A stretch of 64,000 bases of DNA. Source: Alnus glutinosa. Lineage: Eukaryota > Streptophyta > Magnoliopsida > Fagales > Betulaceae. The notes beneath the pieces were generated by a model that was given only the letters and a program-made list of their open reading frames with translations, searched no databases and was not told the DNA's origin. A program made the translations under genes and the position numbers. The first letter of the stretch is position 1. The number at the start of each line of letters is the position of its first letter. Positions 46,784 to 58,920 of this stretch are shown here, piece after piece. Location: positions 29,564,804 to 29,628,803 of the forward strand of contig NC_084888.1 of NCBI RefSeq assembly GCF_958979055.1, given 5' to 3'.

Positions 46784-48258
46784 TTTAGTTGTAGTATTCT
46801 TCTTTTTTTCGAACAAATAGCATGTGCTATCATTAACTCTGAAAAAGTCCATAGGCTTACATCTTGAGAGTAAGGGACAAGGCCTCCCACTCTCTAAGCC
46901 AAAAGGATCTGACTTAGTTAAACAGCTGCTTAATCAGAAATACAAATTTTACAAGAATAACAATTGAGTCTATCTTATAATAACGCTCACACTTTATAAA
47001 AAGAGGGCTAATCTAGCATCAAGCCAACAAATATTCCGATAAAATTTGATCCAAACACAGGCAGACTGTGACCAGAGAAACAAGATAATAACACAAACAC
47101 AAACATGCAGAAACACCTAAAACAGCTGCCGACTTTGAGGGAAGGAAGCCAAAGGCGCCGGACGGCGGTGCGTGTAAGACATGTGCCGTCACTGATACCC
47201 CTAGATGAAGATCCAATGCCGTAGAACCCATAGCCACCGTGCACGACCTTAAAAAAATGGAGTGTGGCCCACACGCGCACCAAATAGTAGAAAACTCCTA
47301 GCGTGGGGCATACGCGCCGATCACCGACGACTGACACGACCAATGCTTGCGGCGGCAGGAGTGGAAGACGACTGGTAGGCTTGTCAATTCGGGTTGGCGA
47401 GTTGGGTTCGTGTCGACCCGGCAGGTTGGCTGGTTGAAGTACAACCCGATTAATAATCGAGTTGGAACGGGTCAACCCGATTGTGATTATTGTTATTTTT
47501 TTTTTAAAAAAAATAAAAATAAAAAATAATTCAAAAAAAAATGCTATAAACGGGTTCTCGGGTCGTAAACGGGTTGGTGGGTTGGAAACAATTTAATCGG
47601 GCCGCAATCGGGTTGGCGGGACAGCCCGCGGGTTGACCCGCCACAAACGATTCTAATCGGGTTGACTCGATTATGACCCGAACATGATTAGCCCAAACTC
47701 AAACCTTATATTTTTGTGTCGTGTTTGTGACGGGTTCGCGGGTCGTGTCAAAAATTGCCAACCCTAACGACTGGGAACGCGATTGTGAGCCGCGTGTCAT
47801 GCAGAAGTCGGAGGAGAAGAGTAAATTTGGCTTCCAAAATCAGATAAAGAAGGTGAAAAAACTGGCCAAAAAACTCTCCGTCGACGACACGTTTAGCTTG
47901 GCTACTACCCCGGAGAAGATGACATAAGTTGAACAATCCTGCCAAAACGAAAGAAAGAACAACAAAACACAGGAAAAAAAAATTTACCATAGCCCAAAAA
48001 GGCTATAGGAGGGTCAACTACCATCGGATCTACCGGGAGAACAAAAACACTGCAACCCTAATGGTTGGTAGAAACTTAGCCTCCATTGGAAGCACCAAGG
48101 AGGGCCAAAAACACTCTATCACCCTAAAGGCTAGGAGATAAAATAGCACCGGGAGGAGGGAGGCAAGGGAACCTCCCTCCCCCGGCGGATCAGAAACTCT
48201 CATGCTTTCTCTCTCTCTTGAGAAGATAACAAGTTGAAGTTTTGGTTGTAGTATTCTT
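46784..48258 (-). mobile_element. Non-autonomous non-LTR retroelement with 18-bp TSD
   Basis: An 18-bp direct duplication with one mismatch, TTT(A/G)GTTGTAGTATTCTT, flanks the insertion (46784-46801 and 48241-48258). On the minus strand the insert (46802-48240) ends CATGCTATTTGTTCGAAAAAAAG, an A-rich tail, so it was copied from RNA. Without the hAT MITE nested at 47376-47766 it is about 1.05 kb. The minus strand shows no reverse transcriptase, so it is non-autonomous or heavily deleted. Confidence 0.8.
47376..47766. mobile_element. hAT MITE (391 bp) with perfect 8-bp TSD
   Basis: The element begins TAGGCTTGTCAATT and ends AAAATTGCCAACCCTA, inverse TAGGGTTGGCAATTTT. It is flanked by the perfect 8-bp duplication ACGACTGG (47368-47375, 47767-47774). 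The interior is made of GGGTTGGCGGGT and GGGTCGTGTC-type subterminal repeats. It lies inside the non-LTR element 46784-48258 and is therefore younger than it. Confidence 0.9.
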
Positions 48259-49245
48259 CAAACCTTAAAAAGCTATAATTAACTGCCAAATTATTAGCCA
48301 TTTGCACTTAACTCTGCCATTAAGATTTGTTATTAATTTAAATGGCAAATGCGTGAAATGTCATTATACCTCTAGGTCGGTGTGTGAAAAATATTAAAAT
48401 ACCATTAAATTAAAAAAATAAAAAAATAAAAAATCTTTGGGGGAGACCCACAACGAGGTCGCCTCTGCAGTGGTGGGTCTATGGTAACCTGCAACTAAGT
48501 CTCCTCCAAAAGTTGTGGGTCGCTTGGCCATGAACAAGTTTTTTATTTTTTTATTTTAAGACCTAATGCAGAGATTTTATCATCATTTTGGGTCCCTTCG
48601 TTTGATTTAACCAAAAATCTTAACTGGAACTTTTTAAAACGAATTTGTTAAGATAAATTTTCATTATAGAATTTAGATAATCTTTCGTTATAAAATAAAA
48701 AAATGTTAAATTTATAACAATAATACAATAACCCCTCATATGGGGTGGGTCTCATACACCGAGGCTTACCCTCATGTAAGGGGTTACTGTGTAATTGTGA
48801 TGGTGTTGTGTATGAATCAAATCTCATAAAAATATTCTAAATATCCAAATAGAGTAATGCTACATATCATCCTCTTGTCCTCCTTTTGTCCTCCCAAATT
48901 TGATGTGACTCTTAAAATCACCATTGAATTTATGATAGATCATTATAACATGGTTTGTCGGATAAAAAAAAAAGGCATTTGCTTCGGCCTTCAGGACAAT
49001 TCTAACCGTACGCCCTGCCAGTGCACATTAGCACGCATCCCTTATCTTGCGCCCCTTCCCAAGCCCAAACAAAAGCCTGCCACTGCAACTTCCATGTCCT
49101 TGAGCTCGGTTTGACTCTGTTTCGAATGTAAATTCTCAATTTTTTTACATCCAAAACAAAAACCCAATACTCCCTTCCTCTCTAAATTTCTGGGTTTTTG
49201 TTTTTTCGGAGAGAGAAACAAAGGCAAATACTGAAAGCTGTGTAA
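48259..49245. other. Upstream region of the GET3 gene
   Basis: No gene. A MITE fragment (AGAGTAATGCTACATATCATCC, about 48853-48965), related to the element at 37357-37544, lies about 280-390 bp before the ATG at 49246. The 5' UTR probably begins within 49100-49200; no clear TATA box is seen, as is usual for housekeeping genes. Confidence 0.5.
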
Positions 49246-49540
49246 ATGGCTACAGATTTGCCAGAGGGAACCGTGCAAAACATACTGGACCAAGAGTCTC
49301 TCAAGTGGGTCTTTGTGGGAGGCAAAGGTGGTGTGGGCAAGACGACTTGCAGCTCCATCATCTCGATCCTTCTCTCTAGGGTTCGCTCCTCTGTTTTGAT
49401 CATCTCCACCGACCCTGCCCACAATCTCAGCGATGCGTTTCAGCAACGGTTCACCAAGACACCAACTTTGGTTAATGGGTTTTCCAATCTCTATGCTATG
49501 GTACTGTTTTTATTCCATTCTTCTTTTCGAAGGGTTTATG

Positions 49541-49577
<37 letters not shown>

Positions 49578-52500
49578 CTTTTGTGAATTTTGTATCTTTT
49601 GGTGCCTTTTTGGGTTCGTGCAACAATTTGACATTGAAATTTTGATTTATTTTTTGAATTTTGGGGATACCCAGATTGGGAATTAACTATCTTTGGTTGA
49701 ATTCTGTAGCTTTTGATGTTTGGTATGATCCTTTGTAGGAGGTTGATCCTAATGTTGAGAATGAGGACGTGGGCAGTGCCGATGGAATGGACAACCTGTT
49801 TTCTGAACTAGCAAATGCAATTCCTGGAATTGATGAGGCTATGAGCTTTGCAGAGATGCTGAAGTAAGGATCTTGTTTAATTCTAGTTGATTATATTGAA
49901 CCTTCCAAATTCATCACTTCGCTATTTCTCACTGTATTTTTTTCAAGTGAATTGAGAATCCTTATGATTCACAGTAGTTCAGAGTTGACTAAAATCAAGG
50001 TGTTGGAGGATTACATTTTTTCTAATAAAACTTTTCTTATCAAAAAAAGAGAGGAACTGAATGTTAGTCAGTAGACTTTTCATCCATACCAAGTACAGGC
50101 ATTCATCAGGAGTTTGCTCGAGTTAAATAGACTAACTAGATCAAAGATGGTCTCCAAAGGGGTTGGCGTCTGTTATATTTACTATTTAGGTGGCATTTTA
50201 TTGATTGGTGAATCTGTTGAGGGGGTGAATGCAGTATAAATTTTAAGAGTTATCCTTAAATCTTGAGTTGTTTAAAATAAGTTGGACCAAATTATTATTA
50301 TCTCGTGTTAATCAATGCAAGTAAAGCACAATGTCATTATTTTGACCCTTTATTCACCTTATCAATTAAAGATATCTTCCTGAGATCTATTAATCTTTTC
50401 GTTGCAGACCATGCTTGGTACTTGCCAAAGTTACGATACTTAATGACAGAATTGGAGTCTTTCTCAAGTTTCATGTTGTAGAGAAGATTTTTTTTTCCCA
50501 TTTAATATATGATTCTAGTTGTTCACAAGAGTCCTTGTTATTGACTTCTGTTAACCAAATTCAATTTTGTATAACATTTGTTTGCATGCAGAATAAAATG
50601 AAAATGACTCACTTAAGCATGTTTATGTGATACATTTCTAATGGCCTATTCATGCATATGCATCCCTTCTTTTTTAAACAATTATCCAGAAATTTGTGGT
50701 CATTCTTTTCTTTGTAAACTGTGCTTCAAATGCTATTCATCAACTTGACTTTTTTGTGACTTATTTGAATGAACTCTCCTGCAGATTGGTGCAAACAATG
50801 GATTATTCTGTTATAGTCTTTGACACTGCCCCAACTGGCCATACACTGCGGCTGTTGCAATTTCCATCAACCTTAGAAAAGGGTCTCACGAAAATGATGT
50901 CTTTGAAAAATAAATTTGGTGGTATAATCAGTCAGGTATGTTCTTTGTATTATAGAGCATAATCATACAATCTGTTTTTTATGCCTTTGCAATAGAAATA
51001 TGAAATTTTTTATTTTATTTTTAGTAATCGAAATATCAGTAAAATATGCAACTCAGGTACACAAGTAAACAAGAGAAGTACCTAGCTAAAAAGAGAAAAA
51101 CGGTTTAGAAAATCATGAAAACCAACCAAATTACGAAAGTCTAAAGCAGCTGCGCAATGGTAAAGAGTATTGAAGTAGAAAGACTTTTGATTCACCATCG
51201 TCCTCTCGCTGTCTTCGAAACTCCTATCATTTCTTTCCCTCCAAATAAACTACAAAAGGTAAGACAGTACTATCTTCCAGACTTTTGAATTTTGGGGACT
51301 GCCACTCAACGCTCTCCAACAAGCGAAAATATCAACCACTGTTCTAAGCATAACCCAAGTTAGCCTACCACAACTAAATATGGCACTCCATAAGGCACAA
51401 GCAATCTCACAGTGGAGAAAAAGATGATTTACAGACTCCCCACACCTCTTACACAGACAACAACAATTCACCACAATAACATGCTGCTTTCTTAGATTAT
51501 CGATGGCGAGGACCTTCCCTAAGGTACCAAGCAAAGAACGCCGCAATCGTGGGGACCGTACTCCACCAAATACTCTTCCAAGGGATGAGAGTATCGTCAT
51601 ATGGGACAAGGACGTTATAGAACGATCTAACGTCGAACAACAATCTCTTGGAAAGGACCCAACAAAGCTGGTTTTCACCTCCTGGCTCACTCTAGAGAGG
51701 AGTACAACAAATTGAAGAACGAAGCAAAGATATCTACCTCTCAATCATGAGTTGCTATGATAAAGCTTACATTCCATTGACGGGAGCCACTAGAAAGCTC
51801 CAAATGATCCATCACAGAGACATCCTTAATGTGAGTTATACTGCATAAATTCGGGAAATATTCCTTGAGGGCCTGATCTCCACACCATGTGTCATGCAAA
51901 AATTTAGGGTGTGTTTGAAATTGCGATTTCGTAAACCAAAAGTGTTATTTTAAAACAAACTGCAGAAAATAAATCGTTTGGAATTACGTTTTTAAACATT
52001 TGTGATTTGAAAATGCAGAAAATCTGTTTTTTTCAAATTGCAAGAAATTGGGTGCTTTTTTGAAAACACACCATTTTAGAGTCTAAACTGCGATTTTAAA
52101 GGCCAAACTGTGATTTTGCCAAACGCTTAACTGCGTTTTTAAAATTCACGTTTTCAAATCACACATTTTAAAATCGCAAACCCAAACAAACTTTTAATCT
52201 TTGAGCCATCTCCCACTGTTATGACTAGCAAACTCTCCCAAACCCTTCATGATATTTTTCCATAACCCCACCTCATATGACCCATGAACCTCATTGGAAT
52301 ACCACCCACCCCACAAGTTACCATATTTAGAATCCATTATGACTCTCCACAAAAGCCTTTCTCTCATGCATATAGCACCATGCTCACTTCCTCAAAAGAG
52401 CACGATTGAACAAGAGCAAGTTTCGAACCCCCAACCCACCCTTAGAAATCGAAGAACAAACCTTGAACCAACTTACTAGGTAATATTTGAACTCTTCACC

Positions 52501-55500
52501 TAGCCTACTCCACAAGAATTCCCGTTGTAGCTTGTCAATGCGATTGGCAACACTAGTCCAGAGGGAAAAAAGAGACAAGAAATTCGTTGGCAAATTGAAT
52601 AGGGTGCTCTTGATCAAGGTAATCCTTTCACCCTTAGACAAATACATCATCTTCCAGCTAGCCAAACGACGCTCAATTTTCTCAATGACACCATCCCAAA
52701 TAGATTTGGCCTTAGCGTTGCAGCTTGTCAATGTGATTGGCAACAACAATCGGGAGGGAAAAATTGACAAGGAATTCGTAAGCAAATTGGATTGGGTGCT
52801 CTTGATCAAGGTAAAGGTAATCCTTCCACAGTTAGACAAATACACCCTCTTTCAGCTAGCCAGACAATGCTCAATTTTCTCAATGACACCATCCCAAATA
52901 GATTTGGCCTTAAAAGAAGCTGCCGACAGAAGACCAAGGTACTTCAAAGGCAAAGAAGAAATCTCGCAGCCCAAAATATCGGCCAATCTAGCAACATTAG
53001 TGACATTCCCCACAAGAACCAATTTTGGCTTAGCCATATTAATTTTCAAACTAGATACAGCTTCAAAACATAGAAATAAAGCACATAGATAGTAGAGATG
53101 GTTTGGGTTTGCCCCGCAAAATATCAAGGTGTCATTTGCAAACAAAAGGTGAGAAATGCTCAAGGCCCCAATGTTCCAAGACCCCGTAGAAAAACTTGAC
53201 AGAAGCCCCCCATTTTCAACAACATATAACATTTTACTTAAAGCCTCCATGGCAATGACAAACAAGAAATGTGACAAAGTAACCCCGTCTCAAACCTCAA
53301 GAGCTACTGAATAATCCATAAGAATTGTCATTCACCAAAACAAAAAAGCGCACCAAAGAAATACAAAACTCTATCCAAGAATGATATTTTTCTCCAAAAC
53401 TACACCTTCTCAACAAATATAATAAGAACTCCCAATTGACCTTATCATAAGCCTTCTCAATATTCAATTTATAAAGAACCCCAGGCTCACCCAATCTAAT
53501 CCTACTATCCAGACATTCATTAGCTATAAGAATGAAGTCAAGGATTTGTCTACCTATGACAAATGCGTTATGGATCTTCGAGATAATCTTCTCTACAACC
53601 CTACTCAACCTATTGGGGAGGAATTTAGCAATAATCTTGTAAACTCCACTTACTAGACTAACAGGGTGAAAGTCCTTAACTTTGATAGCCCAAATTTCTT
53701 CAAAATGGGAGCAATGAGAGTGGCATTAAGATTTTATTCAAACTTGTGGCGTGAAAATCATGGAACACCCCCATAACATTTTCTTTAATCCATTCCGAGC
53801 AAACTTGAAAGAAGACATAGTAAAACTATAAATCGAGCTTCACCCGATTTTTCACTAGGAAATCGAGTGACGTTGAAGCCTCCCCCCATGCACCACGACA
53901 GGTTCCACCGACTAAGCAAGCCAACCAATTCTTTCCGTAAAAACCTTCTATCATAATCGGAATTAGGCTCATAGACACCAGCAATAGCCCAAGGAGAATT
54001 CATCTTTAATGTTTCTAAATGAGCAATAGTAAACTCCCTCACACACTCTGATTTTCTCCACAACCTTCCTATCCCACATAAGCAAGATACCACTAAAGGC
54101 CCCTTTAGAAGCTCAATTAATTACACCAATCCATGTGCTGACAACCCCACAAACTACGCACAACACATGTGGAAATAAACTCTAATTTAGTTTCCTACAA
54201 ACAAATAATGCCTGCCTTCCATTGTCTTAGCATGTTTTTGAGTCTCAAACGATTGTCTCCCTCATTCAACCCTCTCACATTCCATTATTACAACTTGGGC
54301 TTCATAAATAACCAATCACAACCCTTCCTTGCCTCTGCCATGGCTAACACTACCACCTTTTGTGTCATAGTTGATGGAACATGATATCCTTTTTAACTCT
54401 CTACTTTCCTTATTAACCAATTTGGAACTAGAGGCCGACTCATTATGGGAGTGACTCACTTCAATGGCCGTAAACAAGGCCATAAGTTCCTCTTTAAAAC
54501 TCACATGAAATCCCCACGATATAACGAATTTCTTTCACACTCACAAAGATACATTAACAAGAGCATCACTCTTAACCACGCCACCCATGTCACACCCAAC
54601 CTAATAATCATCTCAGATGATGCAGCTACTATCTTGGCCCTTAACTCCTCATTTCTCTAGCAAACCGAGTTAGCCACTTAGCTTTCGTTCTGGCCTACTT
54701 GCTGAGCCAAACAAGGAAAACCTTGAGAGACCTGCTAACGCTACTACCAAAGTTCAAAACAGCAGGCCCAATGATGAGAAGGACCACCTTAGCCACCTTA
54801 TCAGCAAAATCTGATTTGGGGGGGTGGAAGAGAGATAGTTGCTTCAGCTGATAACTGGAGGCTCCACCGTGGACGGCATACTTCCAGCTGGCAAAATCAC
54901 GACATCAACATCCCCCAAAGAAATCTGTTTGTCTCGCACTCTAGCATCCAGGGCATTGAGGGCTGCCAGCGAGCCCACTGGAGGACCACTGAGCTGGGCA
55001 AAGCTTGGATCCATGTGACCCATATCCCTTCCCTCCAAACCGGTTTTCTCAACCAGTTCTTTACCCAAAGTAGAGGCCAACCCAGCATGTGATTTCATAA
55101 CTCACTTAAAAGTGGGCTTGAGGTGGAACACGTGTTTCACTTGCTGTGGAGGCGAGCCTTTTCTTTGTTTGCATGCTGGCTTTGACTTGCGGTAATGGGC
55201 TTTGGATAATGGTATGGGATTTTGGTGAGAGTTGGGCCCTCACTGGAAGTTCTCCGCAACAGAGTTGGCCTCATCCAAGTTATTAAACTCTTTCAGCCCA
55301 ATGTATTTCAACCCCTCATCCGCTAATGCGAGAACCTGATCCGCTTCCCTTTTTATTTTCTCTAGCTGACTTCTCATATTTTGAAGGGTCCCACTAACAC
55401 CCAACACGCCACCCCTTCATACATACATGCCTCCTCACCTTTCCCTTTGACATTGAGGAAAAACCACCCACAACGTTCGAATGTAAGCTTCTGGCGGGCT

Positions 55501-58500
55501 GGTGTGGTAACGGAGCTCTACTCCACTTGACAAGAGAGAGATCAAGAAAAACCACCACCTTTCTCAGCCAAACCGCATAGCTTCTCCAACCCCACCTATC
55601 TCCCCTATGGTATTACAATAAGGCCTCTCTGACCAACACTGCCAAATACCGTCCATTAGAGCATCTATGAGCTATGAAAGCTTTGTTCCCATTTGCTTGA
55701 CATTTCAACAAACTCGGACGCCTCTTCTCTTCAAACCAACTCCTCCATTGTGGTTGCCAGCCAAGCAACAGCCCCTTACCGAACGACATTGCTTGGGAAA
55801 CCCCTCGACACCTTTCAACCAAACGTAACATAGTCCCCCCTTCTACTACTGAGAGCTCAAAGGCTTTAACCTCAACATGAAACCAAATCAAGAAACCCAT
55901 TGCCAAAAACCAAATTCTCCTCATTGCACTATATTTGGACACTTATTCTAAAATCATCTCTAGTTGTATCCACCTTCCTCAGCATCTTTGACCATGTCTG
56001 ATGCACTAATGAAAGAATAAAGTCGGTCATGTTATTTTTGTTGTTGCCGTTGCCAATTGTTATGGTTTGAATGATGCAAACTCCTTATATGATCTATCAC
56101 TTATGTGTGAACATCTATCAGATGTGGATCTGGTTTTGTTACTTTTAAATATTATTTTGGTCGTAAGCTAGCAGCGGTTCGATTACTAATACTAATATAT
56201 CTCTGGTGATATTGATTATGTGAATGAAAAGCTTTGAAATTATTCATTGCAGATGACCCGCCTCTTTGGTGTTGATGATGAATTTGGTGAGGATGCAATT
56301 CTGGGAAGGCTTGAAAGCATGAAAGACGTGATTGAACAAGTTAATAAGCAATTCAAAGACCCAGTAAGATTGCCCTCTTCATTACTTCATTGACCTCATT
56401 TAGTTATTCTTTATTGCTTGATTTCCAAATATTTCTGTTGAATCATACATCTGTAGTAAATATGTATAGAAGTTAAAGTCAATGTTTAAATCCTTAAAGT
56501 TTTAAAGCAAGGGTTCTAAATTTATCAGGAGGGGTGTGAACTAGTTTTCATAATAGGTTTCGGAGGGCTGGAAGCTTATTGGGCATTGGAAGTCTAATGA
56601 AAAAACCTATAAAAGGCATGGGAAGCTTTTGTAATTATTGTTCATGAACTACGAAAACAAAACTATGAATAGTTTACTATAAACTTAAAAAGATACATTT
56701 CATATGATAATCAACTGCAAAGGTGAATTACCCTCTTCCCCCTGTCTGGGGTTTTTCTTTGTTTATTCAAAAAAATAAATGTAGGTGCTCTATCATCAAT
56801 TATGATTATTTTTTATTCAGCAAAAAGTATAATTATTATTTTCTGAGCTTCAGTATCCGTTAATTGATGTATTACTTATTTCTGATATTAATGATGATTA
56901 ATTAATCAATTTAAGAGTGATTGTATTCTTTAATCAAAATTAACTACTGATAATCTTTATAAGAGAGATATTGAAACCCTTGGAGAAAGATAATATTGGA
57001 AGTACAAAGGTGTTTGAAAAGCATGGTTTCCTAACAGTTCGATGGTGTATTGCATCCCTCTTAAAAGTGCATCTCTGCTGAAGCATGATTTTCCCCCCCT
57101 TTGTGCCTGCAAGTACTTGCAGTAACTATGGGAGTAAATTACATTGGCATTTTTGTGGATATTTATCAAAAAATAAATATCTTTTTTTATTATTTGTTCT
57201 TTTGGACTGCTGCGTTCCTAGCTCCCTTAGAGATTAGCTTTCATGATTTTCTTGTTCTTTTTTTTTTTTCTCCGTCTTAAACACTTCTCTTATACACTCC
57301 ATGTATACTTGACTACGCTTTGCGTTTTTTAATGATATTTCTCTTACTTATCAAAAAAAAAATTGTGGATATTTATCCCAGGGACATTATTTTCTCTTTC
57401 TGTTTCTGGAATTCCTGTAGTGATTGTTATGTCTAGCACTTTAAGGTGGTGTAACCTGATGATCACTAGCTTGTTGAATATTTTGCTTGTGCAAAGCATC
57501 AAGATTCAAGGCTCCGTTAGTCACTACAAGCTAATATAATATTTTAATGTACAAGATTTTAATTTATCTATCAAAAAAAAATATTTTAATGTACAAGATT
57601 ATTTTAAAAAAAAAACAAAAATGATTTGGTGTCAACTGGATAGAGGTATTGTTATTGCTACTTTACATAGGTGTATGCTAGACATGGTTCTCTCTTTTGT
57701 TTTTCTTCTTAAATCCAGATGAGTCAAACGTGCTACTAAATCTGCTAGAAGTAAAAGCGCTAGGACTTGTGGTGCTTATTGTGATTCTACATGACTTGTC
57801 AGAACTTCATCAGTCAAGTTTGTGTTTAGTTTCTGAATGTTTTGCAGTTATTTCTTAAGCACTTGAGCTGATGTTCCTTGTTTATTGGATCACTCAAAAT
57901 CGTATTGAATTGAATATCTGATTGTTTTGTAGTTATTTCTTAACGCACTTTTATTTCCCTGTTGGCAGGACTTGACAACCTTTATCTGTGTTTGCATCCC
58001 AGAGTTCCTCTCCCTTTATGAAACAGAGAGACTGGTCCAGGAACTCACCAAGTTTGAGATAGATACACACAACATTATCATTAACCAAGTACTTTATGCT
58101 GAAGAAGGTGAGTTTACATGTTCTATGCTTCTTCTTTTTCCCTTGGGATAATTTTTTGCTTAGGACAAATGTTATAAATCTATTGGTATGTTTTCTTATG
58201 TAGACGTAGAATCTAAATTACTCAAAGCTAGAATGCGGATGCAACAAAAGTACCTTGACCAGTTCTATATGTTGTATGACGACTTTCACATCACGAAGCT
58301 CCCATTGCTGCCAGAAGAGGTAAAAGCCAATATTCTTGGAATTTTTAAAAAGAAAAATCTTAATTTGAAATTCTCTTTTCACAACATACGTTGACCAATC
58401 TTATCAGGTAATAGTTCAACAAGTCGTGAATTATCGTGAATATAGGAATGTTATGATTAATTCCAAATCAAAGTTGTGAAAAGATGCGTGATTTGTCTCT

Positions 58501-58920
58501 CTATCCCAACGTACTTTGCTCCTCATTGAACTCAGACCATTCTTGTAGAGTTTTCTGTAAATTATTCCCACTATTAATTGTTGATTTTTGCTTTTTTGTT
58601 TTCTCGAAAGTGATGAATTCTTTATTAATCCTCATGCCGAACTGATAACCTGATCTGAAATTTTTTATTCTAGATGGGGTGTAAATAAATCACTTTACTT
58701 ATTAGCATCAGCCAATTTGACAAGCCAGTTGTTGATTTTATAGGTTACCGGGGTTGAAGCTCTGAAAGCATTTTCACCTCGTTTTCTGTCGCCGTACCAA
58801 CCTTCTACCAGTAAAGGCACAGTGGAAGAGTTGGAGCAAAGAGTATCCACACTAAGGCAGCAGTTGAAAGATGCTGAAACAGAACTAGAAAGACTTAAAA
58901 AAGGAAAACAAAAGGTCTGA
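49246..58920 (+). CDS. GET3: ATPase GET3 (ArsA family), cytosolic GET3A type
   Basis: Seven exons: 49246-49500, 49739-49863, 50785-50935, 56253-56363, 57969-58107, 58204-58319, 58744-58920. All introns are GT-AG and phases fit, giving 357 codons, normal for plant cytosolic GET3. It is the ATPase that carries tail-anchored proteins to the ER membrane receptor. Visible motifs: deviant Walker [11 protein letters not shown] (residues 25-34, with the signature lysine at 27), switch [13 protein letters not shown] (54-65) with catalytic Asp56, switch [11 protein letters not shown] (139-147), [16 protein letters not shown], and [24 protein letters not shown]. The CxxC zinc motif of fungal and animal GET3 is not seen after NQVLYAEE, as in plant GET3A from memory. 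A C-terminal coiled coil ([15 protein letters not shown]..) follows. There is no transit peptide. Intron 3 is 5.3 kb because of a LINE. Confidence 0.96.
51906..52195. mobile_element. MITE nested in the LINE
   Basis: Left end AGGGTGTGTTTGAAATTGCG and right end ATTTTAAAATCGCAAACCC followed by AAACAAACTT form an imperfect inverted repeat. It belongs to the same family as 19397-19619. A flanking TTA on both sides would fit a 3-bp target site, but this is weak. It lies in the zinc-finger-to-RT interval of the LINE. Confidence 0.7.
52524..52912. repeat. Tandem duplication (194 bp) inside the LINE RT region
   Basis: Two direct copies, 52524-52717 and 52718-52912, share CTTGTCAATG(C/T)GATTGGCAAC, GGGTGCTCTTGATCAAGGT, TTCTCAATGACACCATCCC and AAATAGATTTGGCCTTA. 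This gives the broken RT two copies of the same segment and is one of several signs of decay. Confidence 0.85.
57153..57377 (+). mobile_element. 5'-truncated LINE insertion in GET3 intron 4 with 15-bp TSD
   Basis: The 15-bp duplication TTGTGGATATTTATC (57153-57167 and 57363-57377) flanks about 195 bp that end TTTCTCTTACTTATCAAAAAAAAAA. The part CTCCATGTATACTTGACTACG..TTTTTTAATGATATTTCTC is the 3' terminal sequence of plant L1 elements. The insertion is thus a 5'-truncated L1 copy on the + strand, made by target-primed reverse transcription. Confidence 0.85.
57539..57600 (+). mobile_element. Extremely truncated LINE/SINE insertion (22 bp) with 20-bp TSD
   Basis: The 20-bp perfect duplication ATATTTTAATGTACAAGATT (57539-57558 and 57581-57600) flanks only TTAATTTATCTATCAAAAAAAA, which looks like the last bases plus poly-A of the same LINE family as the one at 57153. 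Confidence 0.75.

Larger units (their letters stand above)
51007..55950 (-). mobile_element. Degenerate L1-type LINE in GET3 intron 3, antisense to the gene
   Basis: On the minus strand, in order: an ORF1-like segment (55613-55942), an endonuclease segment (53785-54093, with [12 protein letters not shown] preceded by GG where a catalytic Asp is expected), reverse transcriptase (53297-53608, [13 protein letters not shown], and 52852-53277, [13 protein letters not shown]), and a zf-RVT zinc finger (51250-51744, [25 protein letters not shown]). In both RT motifs the first catalytic Asp is Asn, and frames are broken. The 3' end, minus strand, reads TTGTTTACTTGTGTACC..TACTAAAAATAAAATAAA, an A-rich tail at 51007-51025. 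It is inactive. A clear target duplication was not found and the 5' border is approximate. Confidence 0.85.

Noticed and set aside
51250..55942. Minus-strand open frames with RT and zinc-finger similarity as separate host genes
   Set aside because: They are ordered parts of one broken LINE, with frameshifts, a tandem duplication and lost catalytic residues.
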